NCBI RefSeq assembly: GCF_032999765.1
Contig: NZ_CP136051.1
Coordinates: forward strand, 5,908,501 to 5,972,500
DNA from: Imperialibacter roseus
Lineage (GTDB): Bacteria; Bacteroidota; Bacteroidia; Cytophagales; Cyclobacteriaceae
Length of the DNA: 64,000 nucleotides
Direction of reading: 5' to 3'
The position numbers were made by a program, and so were the translations under genes. Shown here in pieces: positions 36,601-44,767 of this stretch (its first letter is position 1; every line of letters starts with the position of its first letter). The notes beneath the pieces were generated by a model. The model did no database searches. It saw only the letters and a program-made list of their open reading frames with translations, and was not told where the DNA came from.

Positions 36601-36709
36601 CATCGTCGAGCGCCGCCTTAATATCATCTTTATAGATGACCGGCAGTATGGCTGCCGCCAAAAGCACGACTACAATGAATCCACCAACAATCAATAGAAA
36701 CTTTTTCAT
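33686..36709 (-). CDS. AsmA-like family protein with charged C-terminal tail
   Basis: 1007 residues. One N-terminal inner-membrane helix (FLLIVGGFIVVVLLAAAILP) is followed by the AsmA opening (ALDDAIAENVNAKVYFDES then LTLFKNFPNLTVTLGGLGV). Long repetitive beta-strand regions follow and an AsmA-like C-terminal domain around residues 730-900 (MEGKFSTDFVMAGALGQDMM, LKDVIMQAEIRDGRVWLKPF). AsmA relatives form bridge-like lipid channels between membranes or affect outer-membrane assembly. The last 90 residues or so are almost purely Ala/Glu/Lys (KKAEEAKAEAVKAAEEKKEA and similar) and end in LKKKKGGGE, a probable long charged helix. Single-gene unit with its own terminator. Confidence 0.85.
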   Translation of the reverse strand: MKKFLLIVGGFIVVVLLAAAILPVIYKDDIKAALDDAIAENVNAKVYFDESRFGLTLFKNFPNLTVTLGGLGVVGIDEFKKDTLAAVDQVDVVVNIMSVINGNYRISGLYLNEPNIYVKVLANGKANYDIAKPSEEPVAEEAPTESGDVQFGIDKWEIKNGNIVYDDATIPFYMAMKGMNHTGSGDFTLEVFDMDTYTEIENLVVSYDGVEYMSDKRLKADMALNMDLGQMKFTFKDNVVSLNDFGLNFDGYFAMPEEGYDMDISFSSPENSFKSLLSLVPGMYSDSFTGLTASGDTQFSGFVKGIYNDTQMPAFNFGMKVIDGNFKYPELPSAVSNVNVDMLIDCADGNIDNTLVDIKQFHLDFGNNPVDAKLTIKNLVNYDMVADIQAKLNLGELATMFPMEGLEMKGIFSMNAKSQGVYDSIANTIPTIDMEMGLADGFIKYAEYPIPMEQMNMHTTIKNESGKMAETVVLMDKFTMLVDGEKLESTLRFENLDDYSWDLAVNGGIDLEKIMQIFPMEGMELKGKIAANMQTKGKMSDVDAERYDKLATSGGMTVSNFYYADADLPQGFAISESELSFNPKEVRLSKFNATLGRSDMAMTGAITNYMAYTLNDETIKGELNFSSNSFDLNEWMTDEDTTATVEADTAALEVVEVPKNIDFILRSSITSLLYDNMEIKNMKGNIIVKDGVVKLDNGKFNLMDGLFAMDGEYDSRDLEKPMFAFDFSITDMSIKAAYNTFTTVQQLAPIAEKMEGKFSTDFVMAGALGQDMMPVMESILGQGVVKVAEGKVNDLKVLTALSSVSKLGDDSGTLSLKDVIMQAEIRDGRVWLKPFDVNVGKYKTTIAGSNGIDGTIDYVMAMNVPAGAASAAANQAIASVTGVSSAISSNIVMNFGVGGTYDDPKVTLKSVDAGEGGKSATDAAKAKIASEMDAKKQEAAKKAEEAKAEAVKAAEEKKEAVVKEVEEKKEAAKEEVKEQVEEKKEEVKEEAADKLKGLLKKKKGGGE

Positions 36710-36881
36710 GGCTGAGTGATTTTAAATTCGGAAAGGACAATTACCCGTATATATTACGTTTTCGTTTGAAGTAATTAGATGCAAATTAACAATTTAGAAT
36801 GCTGAATGATAATAACGAGGGGATGATTTATTTATGATGTTTATGCATCAGCATCTATTGATTTTATAATTTTCGCAAACA

Positions 36882-37526
36882 ATGATCTTTACACCCAAAA
36901 TAATCTTCAGAATACTGCTATGGGCGCTCTTGCTGGTCGGCGGGGTAGTACTGTGGTTCAACAGTGGGTTGTTTGTTGAGCCAACCACAGTGAACCAGCG
37001 ACACCAGGTACTGCTGAAAGAAATCGAAGCTTTGGGCAAGCTGGAGCTGGTGAAGTACCGGATGCAGGATGTGGTGGAAATAGAGAGGCTTAGCAAGCGC
37101 TACCTGGATCTGGGCATTTTCAGGATTCAGGACGGTGGCGACTCAAGGGCGGTGCTGATTGCCGCCGGAGAGGCAGTAGCATGCATCGATCTTTTGAAAG
37201 TGACGACATCGGACATTATCGACGGAGACACGCTGGTGATTCAACTACCAAAACCGGAGCTTTGCTACCACAAAATTGACCACAGCAAAAGCAGGTTTTA
37301 CGACTTAAAAAGGGGCATTGGTCTGGAAGACAAAGAGTTCAACCAGTTTATTGACACTGCTTACGCTCAGGCAGAGGCTCAGATGATGAAATCTGCCCTC
37401 GAGGGTGGTATCCTTGAGGAGGCAGAGGAAATGGCTTACAAAATTCTCTTGCCGCTTCTCAATAAAGTTGCGTCCCGGCCTGTAATCATTTATTTCAAAG
37501 AGGAGGACGTTATCCGCTTAAACTAA
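36882..37526 (+). CDS. DUF4230-domain membrane-anchored protein
   Basis: 214 residues. An N-terminal membrane helix (IIFRILLWALLLVGGVVLWF) precedes a DUF4230 domain (VLLKEIEALGKLELVKYRMQ, then EAVACIDLLKVTTSDIIDGD and IQLPKPELCYHKIDHSKSRF). The C-terminal region is helical. The family has no established function. It lies 25 bp upstream of the decarboxylase gene, so co-transcription is likely; it is divergent from the AsmA-like gene with 172 bp between. Confidence 0.8.
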   Translation: MIFTPKIIFRILLWALLLVGGVVLWFNSGLFVEPTTVNQRHQVLLKEIEALGKLELVKYRMQDVVEIERLSKRYLDLGIFRIQDGGDSRAVLIAAGEAVACIDLLKVTTSDIIDGDTLVIQLPKPELCYHKIDHSKSRFYDLKRGIGLEDKEFNQFIDTAYAQAEAQMMKSALEGGILEEAEEMAYKILLPLLNKVASRPVIIYFKEEDVIRLN

Positions 37527-37551
37527 GCTCGTTGAAAACTCTCTACATCAA

Positions 37552-39006
37552 ATGAATCTAGACTTTCAGGAAAAAGAATTTCGCCAATACACCGAGCAAG
37601 CGGTATCCATTTACTTCGACTGGTTAAAGCACCTCCGAGGTTCCAAAATCTATCACAACTATACGCCAGCGCAAATTCAGGAGCGATTCAATGAAACGCT
37701 GCCAGAGGAAGAAACGCCTATGGAGTCGCTGCTGGCCAGTGTTGGCTCCGACGTTTTCGAGATGTCGAACTTCAACCCGAGCCCCAACTACTACGGGTAC
37801 ATCACAGGCGGAGGCAATCAGGTTGGCATGCTTGCTGAATTTCTAAAAGCTGGGTTGAACCAAAACAACCTGAAGTGGCACAACGCCCCCGCCAACTCCG
37901 AAATGGAGAAAATAGTCATCAAATGGCTCTGCCAGTTCATGGGTTATCCTGATGACAGCGCAGGCGTGCTGGTGAGTGGAGGTTCGGAAGGTAACTTCCT
38001 GCACCTGGCTGTGATGCGAAAAGTGATGGGGCCTGCTTCTCTTTCTGAGAAGGGCCTTTATGGCCAAAAACCTATGACGGTCTATGTTTCTAATCAGGGT
38101 CACTCCAGCTTCGACAAGGCCATGGACCTGCTGGGCATGGGAAAAGAATACCTTCGGAAAATCCCCGTCGACGATCAGTTTCAGGTAAGGGTTGATTTGA
38201 TGGAAGAAGCCGTTCAGAAAGACCTGAACGAAGGCTTATTGCCTATTGGTGTAATTGGCATTGCGGGCTCCACCAACAATGGCGCCATCGACAAGCTCAA
38301 TGAACTCGCAACACTTGCCAAAAAATATAAATTGTGGTACATGGTAGACGCTGCCTACGGCGGCCCTGCGGCTGGCACCGCTGTTGCTGGTCATCTTTTC
38401 AGGGGCATGAGCGAGGCTGATGCCGTTCTTGTGAACCCACATAAATGGCTCTATGTGCCCTTCCAGGTGGCCGCTGTTATTGTGAGAAAAAAAGAGCACC
38501 TCAAAAACACCTTCAGCCTGGTGCCCGACTACCTTCGGGGCGGTTCGAAAAAAACGGAGCGAGAAGACCTGATGGATTTGACGCTACAGCTCACCAAAGA
38601 CTTTAAAGCGCTCAAGGTATGGATGACGTTCAAAGCCTACGGGGCGAAAAAATTGCGGCTAGCAATCGAGAATGATATTGCGGTAGTGAGGTATTTCCAG
38701 GGGCTAGTGAATGCCTCCGAAGATTTCGAAATGCTGGGGCCAGCCAATTTGTCAATAGCTACCTTCCGTTATGTGTCGGAGAACGATGGAATAAAAAGTA
38801 ACCAGGCAAGAGTTGACGCAGTAAACGAGCGGATACTTGAACTGATTGAAGAAGATGGGCGTATCTTTTTTGCTGGAACCCGTATTGATAACAGGCCCGC
38901 TTTGCGCATCAACTGCAATAATTACAGAAGGACAAAAGCCGATATTGACTTTTTACTGATGGTACTGAGAGAATTGGGGGAGAAGGCACTGTTGAGATCC
39001 GTTTAG
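37552..39006 (+). CDS. PLP-dependent group II decarboxylase
   Basis: 484 residues, pyridoxal-dependent decarboxylase family (aromatic-L-amino-acid/glutamate/tyrosine decarboxylase type). Key segments: FNPSPNYYGYITGGGNQVGM, VLVSGGSEGNFLHLAVMRKV, the aspartate in WYMVDAAYGGPA, and the PLP lysine in NPHKWLYVPFQVA (about residue 302). The C-terminal NYRRTKADIDFLL is typical of the class. The substrate amino acid cannot be fixed by reading. It may form an operon with the DUF4230 gene upstream. Confidence 0.88.
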   Translation: MNLDFQEKEFRQYTEQAVSIYFDWLKHLRGSKIYHNYTPAQIQERFNETLPEEETPMESLLASVGSDVFEMSNFNPSPNYYGYITGGGNQVGMLAEFLKAGLNQNNLKWHNAPANSEMEKIVIKWLCQFMGYPDDSAGVLVSGGSEGNFLHLAVMRKVMGPASLSEKGLYGQKPMTVYVSNQGHSSFDKAMDLLGMGKEYLRKIPVDDQFQVRVDLMEEAVQKDLNEGLLPIGVIGIAGSTNNGAIDKLNELATLAKKYKLWYMVDAAYGGPAAGTAVAGHLFRGMSEADAVLVNPHKWLYVPFQVAAVIVRKKEHLKNTFSLVPDYLRGGSKKTEREDLMDLTLQLTKDFKALKVWMTFKAYGAKKLRLAIENDIAVVRYFQGLVNASEDFEMLGPANLSIATFRYVSENDGIKSNQARVDAVNERILELIEEDGRIFFAGTRIDNRPALRINCNNYRRTKADIDFLLMVLRELGEKALLRSV

Positions 39007-39018
39007 TCGATTTTGCAT

Positions 39019-39026
39019 TATATTTG
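39019..39026 (+). promoter_or_regulatory. possible -7 box for the UPF0175/DUF3368 pair
   Basis: TATATTTG fits TAnnTTTG exactly, and a TTG lies 24 bp upstream (38992-38994). Transcription would begin near 39032, almost at the ATG at 39033, so the message would be nearly leaderless. Tentative because the spacer is slightly long. Confidence 0.35.
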
Positions 39027-39032
39027 TCTTAC

Positions 39033-39254
39033 ATGAAAACAATTACGCTCAATCTTCCGGAAGAAACCGACGAGAAAGAAGTCAAAATGATCGTTGCTTC
39101 ATCACTCTTCGAAAAAGGGATATTGTCATCTGGCCAGGCTGCCACCTTTGTTGGCATCTCCAAACGAGAATTTATTGAAACCGTTGGCAACTACGGAGTG
39201 TCGATTTTCGGAGAAACAGCAGATGACCTGAAGAAGCCGTTTCCCAATGGCTGA
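39033..39254 (+). CDS. UPF0175-family antitoxin-like protein
   Basis: 73 residues. It reads MKTITLNLPEETDEKEVKMI then ASSLFEKGILSSGQAATFVG and ISKREFIETVGNYGVSIF, the layout of UPF0175 proteins (ribbon plus helix-turn-helix-like part), usually the antitoxin partner of a DUF3368 PIN protein. The ATG at 39033 is preferred over a TTG at 39024. It overlaps the following gene by 8 bp, standard for a toxin-antitoxin pair. Confidence 0.85.
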   Translation: MKTITLNLPEETDEKEVKMIVASSLFEKGILSSGQAATFVGISKREFIETVGNYGVSIFGETADDLKKPFPNG

Positions 39255-39702
39255 GATTATTATCTCCGACACAAGCTGTCTAATTGCTTATCAACGAATT
39301 GACAGGCTAGACATCCTTCAAAAGTTATTTCATGAGGTGATCATTACTGAGCAGGTTCTCTCAGAGTTTGGCTATGCTGTACCTGAATGGATAAAGGTCA
39401 AATCAGCGCCGCCCCCGTTTGGTCATAGCATTCTTGAAACGCTCGATTTGGGAGAAGCAAGTTCAATTTCGCCTGCTCTAAAAACACCTGGTTCAATTCT
39501 AATCCTTGACGAGCGGAAAGGAAGGAAAGTTGCCACCGACCTGGGCCTGGAAATTATAGGATCAATAAGAGTCCTCCTCCTCGCAAAAGATAAAAAGATT
39601 ATTCCAAGTGTGCGTGAGATGGTGGATCAGCTTTCAGAACACAAATTCCGATTTTCCACACACGTCGTCAGGCAGCTTTTGATAGAGGCAGGAGAAGCAT
39701 AG
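39247..39702 (+). CDS. DUF3368 PIN-like toxin
   Basis: 151 residues. The PIN-domain acidic residues are visible in IIISDTSCLIAYQRIDRL (start), in LDLGEASSI and in LILDERKGRKVATDLG, as in DUF3368 proteins related to VapC ribonucleases. With the overlapping UPF0175 gene it forms a probable type II toxin-antitoxin module. Its stop codon (39700-39702) abuts the metX stop on the opposite strand (39703-39705) with no bases between and no terminator. Confidence 0.82.
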   Translation: MAEIIISDTSCLIAYQRIDRLDILQKLFHEVIITEQVLSEFGYAVPEWIKVKSAPPPFGHSILETLDLGEASSISPALKTPGSILILDERKGRKVATDLGLEIIGSIRVLLLAKDKKIIPSVREMVDQLSEHKFRFSTHVVRQLLIEAGEA

Positions 39703-40809
39703 CTACACCGCCACCATCACCCTCTTATAAAACTTCTCAATAGAAGCGCCAATGGCTTCCCATTCTATAAGAAAGCCATCGTGCCCATAGAGCGAATCGA
39801 TGATATCCAGCGAGGCATCGTCGACATGAGAGGCCAAAAACACCTGCTCATCTATGGGAAACAAAATGTCGGACCTGATGCCAACAAAGTGTGAGTTGGC
39901 TTTTATCTGCGAAAGTGCTTTCTCTATGCTGCCTCTGCCTCTGCCTACGTTATGTGAATCCATCGCTTTTGATAGCCTCCAGTAGCTATAGGCATTGAAA
40001 CGCTTCTTCAGCTTTTCTCCCTGGTACTGCTGATAACTCGACGCCAAATAGTCGTCCGTTTTCTCTGTTGTGTCCTCCTCCTGGGTTCTTTGGTAGGTGA
40101 GGTAGTGCCTGTAAGAAAGCAGGGCGATTGTTCTGGCAGTCTTCATTCCCTCAAGTCCTGCATCCGGTTTACTTTCTTTAAAGGTAGCGTCGTTCGCAAT
40201 CGCCATCCTCTGCGACTCGTTGAAAGCAATGCCCCAGGGTGAATGGTGGGCGTTGGTGGAAACCCCGATGAGGTTCTCGAACACGTCAGGCTCAATAATG
40301 GCCCACTCCAGTGCTTGCTGCCCTCCCATAGAGCCGCCAATGAGGGTGTGGACCTTTTCAAAGCCGAGGGATTTTCTTAATTGAATAAAAGCGCCAACTA
40401 TGTCTCTATTGGTGGGCGTGGGAAAATCGTGAAAGTAGGGCTTGGCTGTCGAAGGGTTTTTATCGAGTGCATTGGTTGAGCCGTAGCAACTCCCCAGCAT
40501 GTTGGCACATATCACAAAAAACTTCTCAGGATCATACACTTTGCCGGGCCCAAACAACCCTGGCCACCACTCTGAAGGATTAGAATTGCCCGTAAGTGCA
40601 TGACACACCCACACAACATTGTTCCTTTCGGGGTTTAGCTTACCAAATGTCGTATAGTGCAAATGGTACTCTGTCAATTCCCGACCGGACTCAAGTTTCA
40701 ATGGCTGGGTCGATCTGTATAATTCCTCGGTTATTTTCACTAAGTCCTCTTCTTTTGGGTTAAAATTCCTCCCGGCCATTGGATGTATAGCCGGGAGGTA
40801 AGTCATCAA
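39703..40809 (-). CDS. metX: homoserine O-acetyltransferase MetX
   Basis: 368 residues, alpha/beta-hydrolase fold. The nucleophilic serine is in HTLIGGSMGGQQALEWAI (about residue 160), with the rest of the triad in IRSDILFPIDEQ and YGHDGFLIEW; the oxyanion region is VWVCHALTGNSNPSEWW. It acetylates homoserine with acetyl-CoA in methionine synthesis. It lies 28 bp after metY and shares its SAM-riboswitch/leader control. Confidence 0.94.
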   Translation of the reverse strand: MMTYLPAIHPMAGRNFNPKEEDLVKITEELYRSTQPLKLESGRELTEYHLHYTTFGKLNPERNNVVWVCHALTGNSNPSEWWPGLFGPGKVYDPEKFFVICANMLGSCYGSTNALDKNPSTAKPYFHDFPTPTNRDIVGAFIQLRKSLGFEKVHTLIGGSMGGQQALEWAIIEPDVFENLIGVSTNAHHSPWGIAFNESQRMAIANDATFKESKPDAGLEGMKTARTIALLSYRHYLTYQRTQEEDTTEKTDDYLASSYQQYQGEKLKKRFNAYSYWRLSKAMDSHNVGRGRGSIEKALSQIKANSHFVGIRSDILFPIDEQVFLASHVDDASLDIIDSLYGHDGFLIEWEAIGASIEKFYKRVMVAV

Positions 40810-40837
40810 TTAACCTGTATATATAATTAACTAAAAT

Positions 40838-42175
<1,338 letters not shown>

Positions 42176-42177
42176 TT

Positions 42178-42262
42178 AAAAAATTGCCTGTAACGGGTTG
42201 GCTCCCTGGCCAATAGTCCGTCGTTTGCTGCTAAGCGACAAAGGCAAAAGCGCCTAGCAGCA
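42178..42262 (-). promoter_or_regulatory. putative attenuator: 12-bp hairpin, competing pairing and U6 tract
   Basis: On the minus strand TGCTGCTAGGCG (42262-42251) pairs with CGCTTAGCAGCA (42237-42226), a 12-bp stem with one G-U. Its 5' arm contains the last two Cys codons and stop of the leader ORF. The 13-base loop holds TTGCCT (42247-42242), which can pair instead with AGGCAA (42189-42184), immediately followed by six U (42183-42178). Inside that alternative, TTGGC/GCCAA and ACGG/CCGT can also form. The two folds compete, as in amino-acid attenuators. Base pairing is read directly; the switching mechanism is inference. Confidence 0.6.
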
Positions 42263-42388
42263 CATACAGCAACAACAGCAGGCAAAAGCCGCCCTGATTG
42301 AAAAATTTAATACATGAAATGTGTGAGCCGATGACCGGCCGTGCGATGAGATAGCGACTGTCGCTAGAAGAGATTCCTGATTTTTCAT
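42254..42388 (-). CDS. cysteine-rich leader peptide of metYX
   Basis: A 44-codon ORF from ATG at 42388 to TAG at 42254. It begins MKNQESLLATVAISSHGRSS and ends FACCCCCMCC-stop, with the codon run TGC TGT TGT TGC TGT ATG TGC TGC TAG. It lies between the SAM riboswitch (last paired base 42396) and metY, and its final codons form the 5' arm of the hairpin at 42226-42262. A run of codons for the amino acid related to the downstream pathway, right before a hairpin, is the signature of a ribosome-stalling attenuator. Too short for routine gene calling. Expression is not proven. Confidence 0.65.
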   Translation of the reverse strand: MKNQESLLATVAISSHGRSSAHTFHVLNFSIRAAFACCCCCMCC

Positions 42389-42395
42389 TTTGCTC

Positions 42396-42508
42396 TCAAT
42401 TTATATTCTCCGCCAACCGGCGGATCAGGATTTAGCACCTTACCACCTTGAGTGGCCGGTTGCTAGCGCTTCATAGAGCCTGTCTCTCCACGCTTCTTTA
42501 TAAATCAA
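42396..42508 (-). ncRNA. SAM-I (S-box) riboswitch
   Basis: The minus strand carries the S-box core: GTGGAGAGACAGGCTCTATG (from 42491), AGCAACC, GGTGCTAAATCCTGA, and a closing GAATATAAATT segment. P1 is explicit: TTGATTTATA (42508-42499) pairs with TATAAATTGA (42405-42396) over 10 bp with two wobbles. A small hairpin, CCGCCGGTTGGCGG-like, follows the GGTGCTAAATCC strand. It starts about 18 nt after the predicted transcription start and precedes metYX, the expected target. Binding of SAM should repress methionine synthesis; the expression platform is not a simple adjacent terminator here. Confidence 0.9.
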
Positions 42509-42532
42509 TTGCTAAGAATTGACTTGAAGGCA

Positions 42533-42564
42533 CAAACGTAGATATGCCGAATTATGTTTCCAAA
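42533..42564 (-). promoter_or_regulatory. promoter of the metYX leader
   Basis: On the minus strand TTTG (42564-42561), a 20-base spacer and TACGTTTG (42540-42533) match the Bacteroidota consensus TTTG-N19-21-TAnnTTTG. The start site would be near 42527, about 18 nt before P1 of the SAM riboswitch, which supports both calls. Confidence 0.75.
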
Positions 42565-42714
42565 CATTTTGTAGAAAATTTCCTGAGCGCCGATTTTGGA
42601 GGTATTGTCTCGAAAATGAAGCATTTTATTTTGTGCTCTCCTGACAATTAACTCAAATGCGGCCTTCTAAATATTCATATTCAGCTATATTTGGGCCCGA
42701 TTAAAATGAAAATC

Positions 42715-43479
42715 ATGAGAAAGAAGATTGTAGCAGGAAACTGGAAAATGAATAAGAACCTGGAAGAAGGACATCAGCTAACTTCCGAGGTGGTTAACAT
42801 GGTGAAGGATGAAGTGACCAGCGACGTGCAGGTGGTTTTATGTACCCCTTTTGTTCATTTAAACTCTATCAGCAAACTTTTGGCAGGAAGTAAAAACGTA
42901 ATGCTTGGTGCCCAAAACTGTAGCGAACATGCGTCAGGTGCTTACACAGGCGAAACGTCTGTTTCGATGCTCAAGTCTGTCGGCACTCAGTTTGTCATCA
43001 TAGGCCACAGCGAGCGAAGAGAATACTTTGGAGAAACAGATGCTCTTTTTGCAAAAAAGGTTGATGCGGTGCTTGCAGCTGGCATGACTCCTATTTACTG
43101 CTGCGGAGAGAAGCTGGAAGTGCGTGAAGCCAACGATCATATTAAATTGGTAACTGCGCAGGTATCAGAAGCGCTTTTTCATCTTTCAGCAGATGCTCTT
43201 CAAAAAGTAGTGATTGCCTATGAGCCTGTTTGGGCTATCGGAACCGGTAAAACAGCCTCCTCTGCACAAGCGCAGGAAATGCATGCTGAAATCAGGGCTC
43301 ACCTGGCTGGAAAATATGGCAAGAATGTTGCCGAAGAGATTACTATACAATACGGCGGCAGTGTGAAGCCGGACAATGCAGTCGAGATTTTTGCCCAGCC
43401 CGACGTGGATGGCGGACTGATCGGTGGCGCTTCTCTGAAGTCACGTGACTTTGTCGACATTGTAAAAGCAATGAAGTAA
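42715..43479 (+). CDS. tpiA: triosephosphate isomerase
   Basis: 254 residues, the normal size. Start MRKKIVAGNWKMNKN with the catalytic lysine, histidine in VIIGHSERREYFGE, glutamate in VIAYEPVWAIGTGKTASSAQ and the phosphate loop IQYGGSVKPDN. The ATG at 42715 gives the standard start; ATG 42706 and TTG 42691 are upstream alternatives. A TATATTTG -7-like box (42686-42693) lies just upstream, without a clear -33. It interconverts dihydroxyacetone phosphate and glyceraldehyde 3-phosphate. The next gene starts at the base after its stop. Confidence 0.97.
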   Translation: MRKKIVAGNWKMNKNLEEGHQLTSEVVNMVKDEVTSDVQVVLCTPFVHLNSISKLLAGSKNVMLGAQNCSEHASGAYTGETSVSMLKSVGTQFVIIGHSERREYFGETDALFAKKVDAVLAAGMTPIYCCGEKLEVREANDHIKLVTAQVSEALFHLSADALQKVVIAYEPVWAIGTGKTASSAQAQEMHAEIRAHLAGKYGKNVAEEITIQYGGSVKPDNAVEIFAQPDVDGGLIGGASLKSRDFVDIVKAMK

Positions 43480-43824
43480 ATGAACATTTTCGTTTTCCTC
43501 GGTTTAATTAGTCTAAGCCTTTCTTCCGTTGACGAACCAATGGTTGCTGCAGATCAGGATTTCTGTGGTGTTTATGGTGCCATATACGTGGAAACAGACA
43601 GAAGAAGGGCTGACTACCTGGTTTTTGAAGATGAAAACGAAGCTTTTGCCGACATGTTGATTTTCAAGGAGAGCAGCAGGGTTTTTGCTGACAGGCAGGG
43701 GATTTGGTACTTCACCAAAAACCGGGGCCTGGCCGACTTCACGATATATTATGTCAAAGAAAAAGGCCAGCAACACTTTTCTGTTAATTTCACTGATACC
43801 GAGTCATTTGCCGGCTGCAGATAG
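43480..43824 (+). CDS. small secreted protein, DUF6150-like
   Basis: 114 residues with a weak signal peptide (MNIFVFLGLISLSLSSV). The body is a run of short, similar beta-strand phrases: CGVYGAIYVETDRRRADYLV, ENEAFADMLIFKESSRVFAD and QGIWYFTKNRGLADFTIYYV, resembling the DUF6150 family of Bacteroidota. It begins immediately after the tpiA stop (TAAATG) and 29 bp before prmA, so it is probably co-transcribed. Two cysteines (near residues 29 and 113) bracket the domain. No known function. Confidence 0.65.
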   Translation: MNIFVFLGLISLSLSSVDEPMVAADQDFCGVYGAIYVETDRRRADYLVFEDENEAFADMLIFKESSRVFADRQGIWYFTKNRGLADFTIYYVKEKGQQHFSVNFTDTESFAGCR

Positions 43825-43853
43825 GCAGTTAACCACCCTAATCCAGGTCAACT

Positions 43854-44693
43854 ATGGACTTTATCGAATTGCAAATTAAGACCTCCAGGGATCTTGCAGA
43901 TATCCTCATAGCCGAGCTGGGAGAAATTGGCTTTGACACCTTTGAGGAAACTGACGAGGGGTTTAATGCCTATATTTTGGAAGGGAGCTTCAAAGAGGCT
44001 GATGTCAAAGAAATTATTCAGAAGTATTCTTTCCTTGGCATCGCCAGCTACGAAACTGTAAAGATTCCAAAGGAAAATTGGAACCAAAGCTGGGAAACAA
44101 ACTACCACCCCATCGAAATCCCAAGTCGCTGCAGGGTCAGGGCTTCTTTTCATAAACCCGACCCATCTTTTCCGTTGGAAATCGTTATCAACCCAAAAAT
44201 GTCGTTCGGCACAGGGCACCATTCCACCACCTATCTCATGATGGAGTTGCTTCTTGATAGCGACCTAAAGGGAAAGTCGGTGTTTGATTTTGGTACTGGC
44301 ACCGGCATATTGGCCATTTTAGCGGCCAAACTCGGTGCTGCGCACATCGACGCCAGCGACATCGACGAATGGTGTATAGAAAACGGCATGGAAAACATCG
44401 CTATTAACGATTGCAGTAATATCAAAATCCAGCTAGGCACTGTAAAGGAAGTAAAAAAGAACCCTTCTTACGACCTGGCCATCGCCAATATCAATCGAAA
44501 TGTGTTGCTGGAAGAAATGTCAGACTATGCCGCTGTGCTTCCGGAAGGCAGCAAGCTGTACCTAAGCGGCTTCTACGAAACTGACCTACCAGTAATTGAG
44601 GAAAAAGCCTCGTCACTTGGCCTCAGCAAGACCACCCATAGGGTGCGAGAGAAGTGGGTGGCTGCTGCTTTCGAAAAAAAGGCGGTTGAATAG
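43854..44693 (+). CDS. prmA: ribosomal protein L11 methyltransferase
   Basis: 279 residues. N-terminal substrate-recognition domain (MDFIELQIKTSRDLADILIA), linker with FGTGHHSTTYLMMELLLDSD, then the SAM domain with SVFDFGTGTGILAILAAKLG and AIANINRNVLLEEM, the NxN motif of PrmA. It trimethylates L11. Length and motifs are those of the family in Bacteroidota. Located in the tpiA cluster on the same strand. Confidence 0.95.
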   Translation: MDFIELQIKTSRDLADILIAELGEIGFDTFEETDEGFNAYILEGSFKEADVKEIIQKYSFLGIASYETVKIPKENWNQSWETNYHPIEIPSRCRVRASFHKPDPSFPLEIVINPKMSFGTGHHSTTYLMMELLLDSDLKGKSVFDFGTGTGILAILAAKLGAAHIDASDIDEWCIENGMENIAINDCSNIKIQLGTVKEVKKNPSYDLAIANINRNVLLEEMSDYAAVLPEGSKLYLSGFYETDLPVIEEKASSLGLSKTTHRVREKWVAAAFEKKAVE

Positions 44694-44767
44694 ATAGTAA
44701 CAGGCCCTCATTTTTCGTTACCTTTGAAGTTATGCAGGTGTTTTTAAGGGAACGGTTATCTCTAAAA

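Noticed and set aside
42686-42693. TATATTTG as a promoter for tpiA
   Set aside because: The -7 box is good but no TTG lies at a suitable distance upstream, so it is mentioned only in the gene entry.
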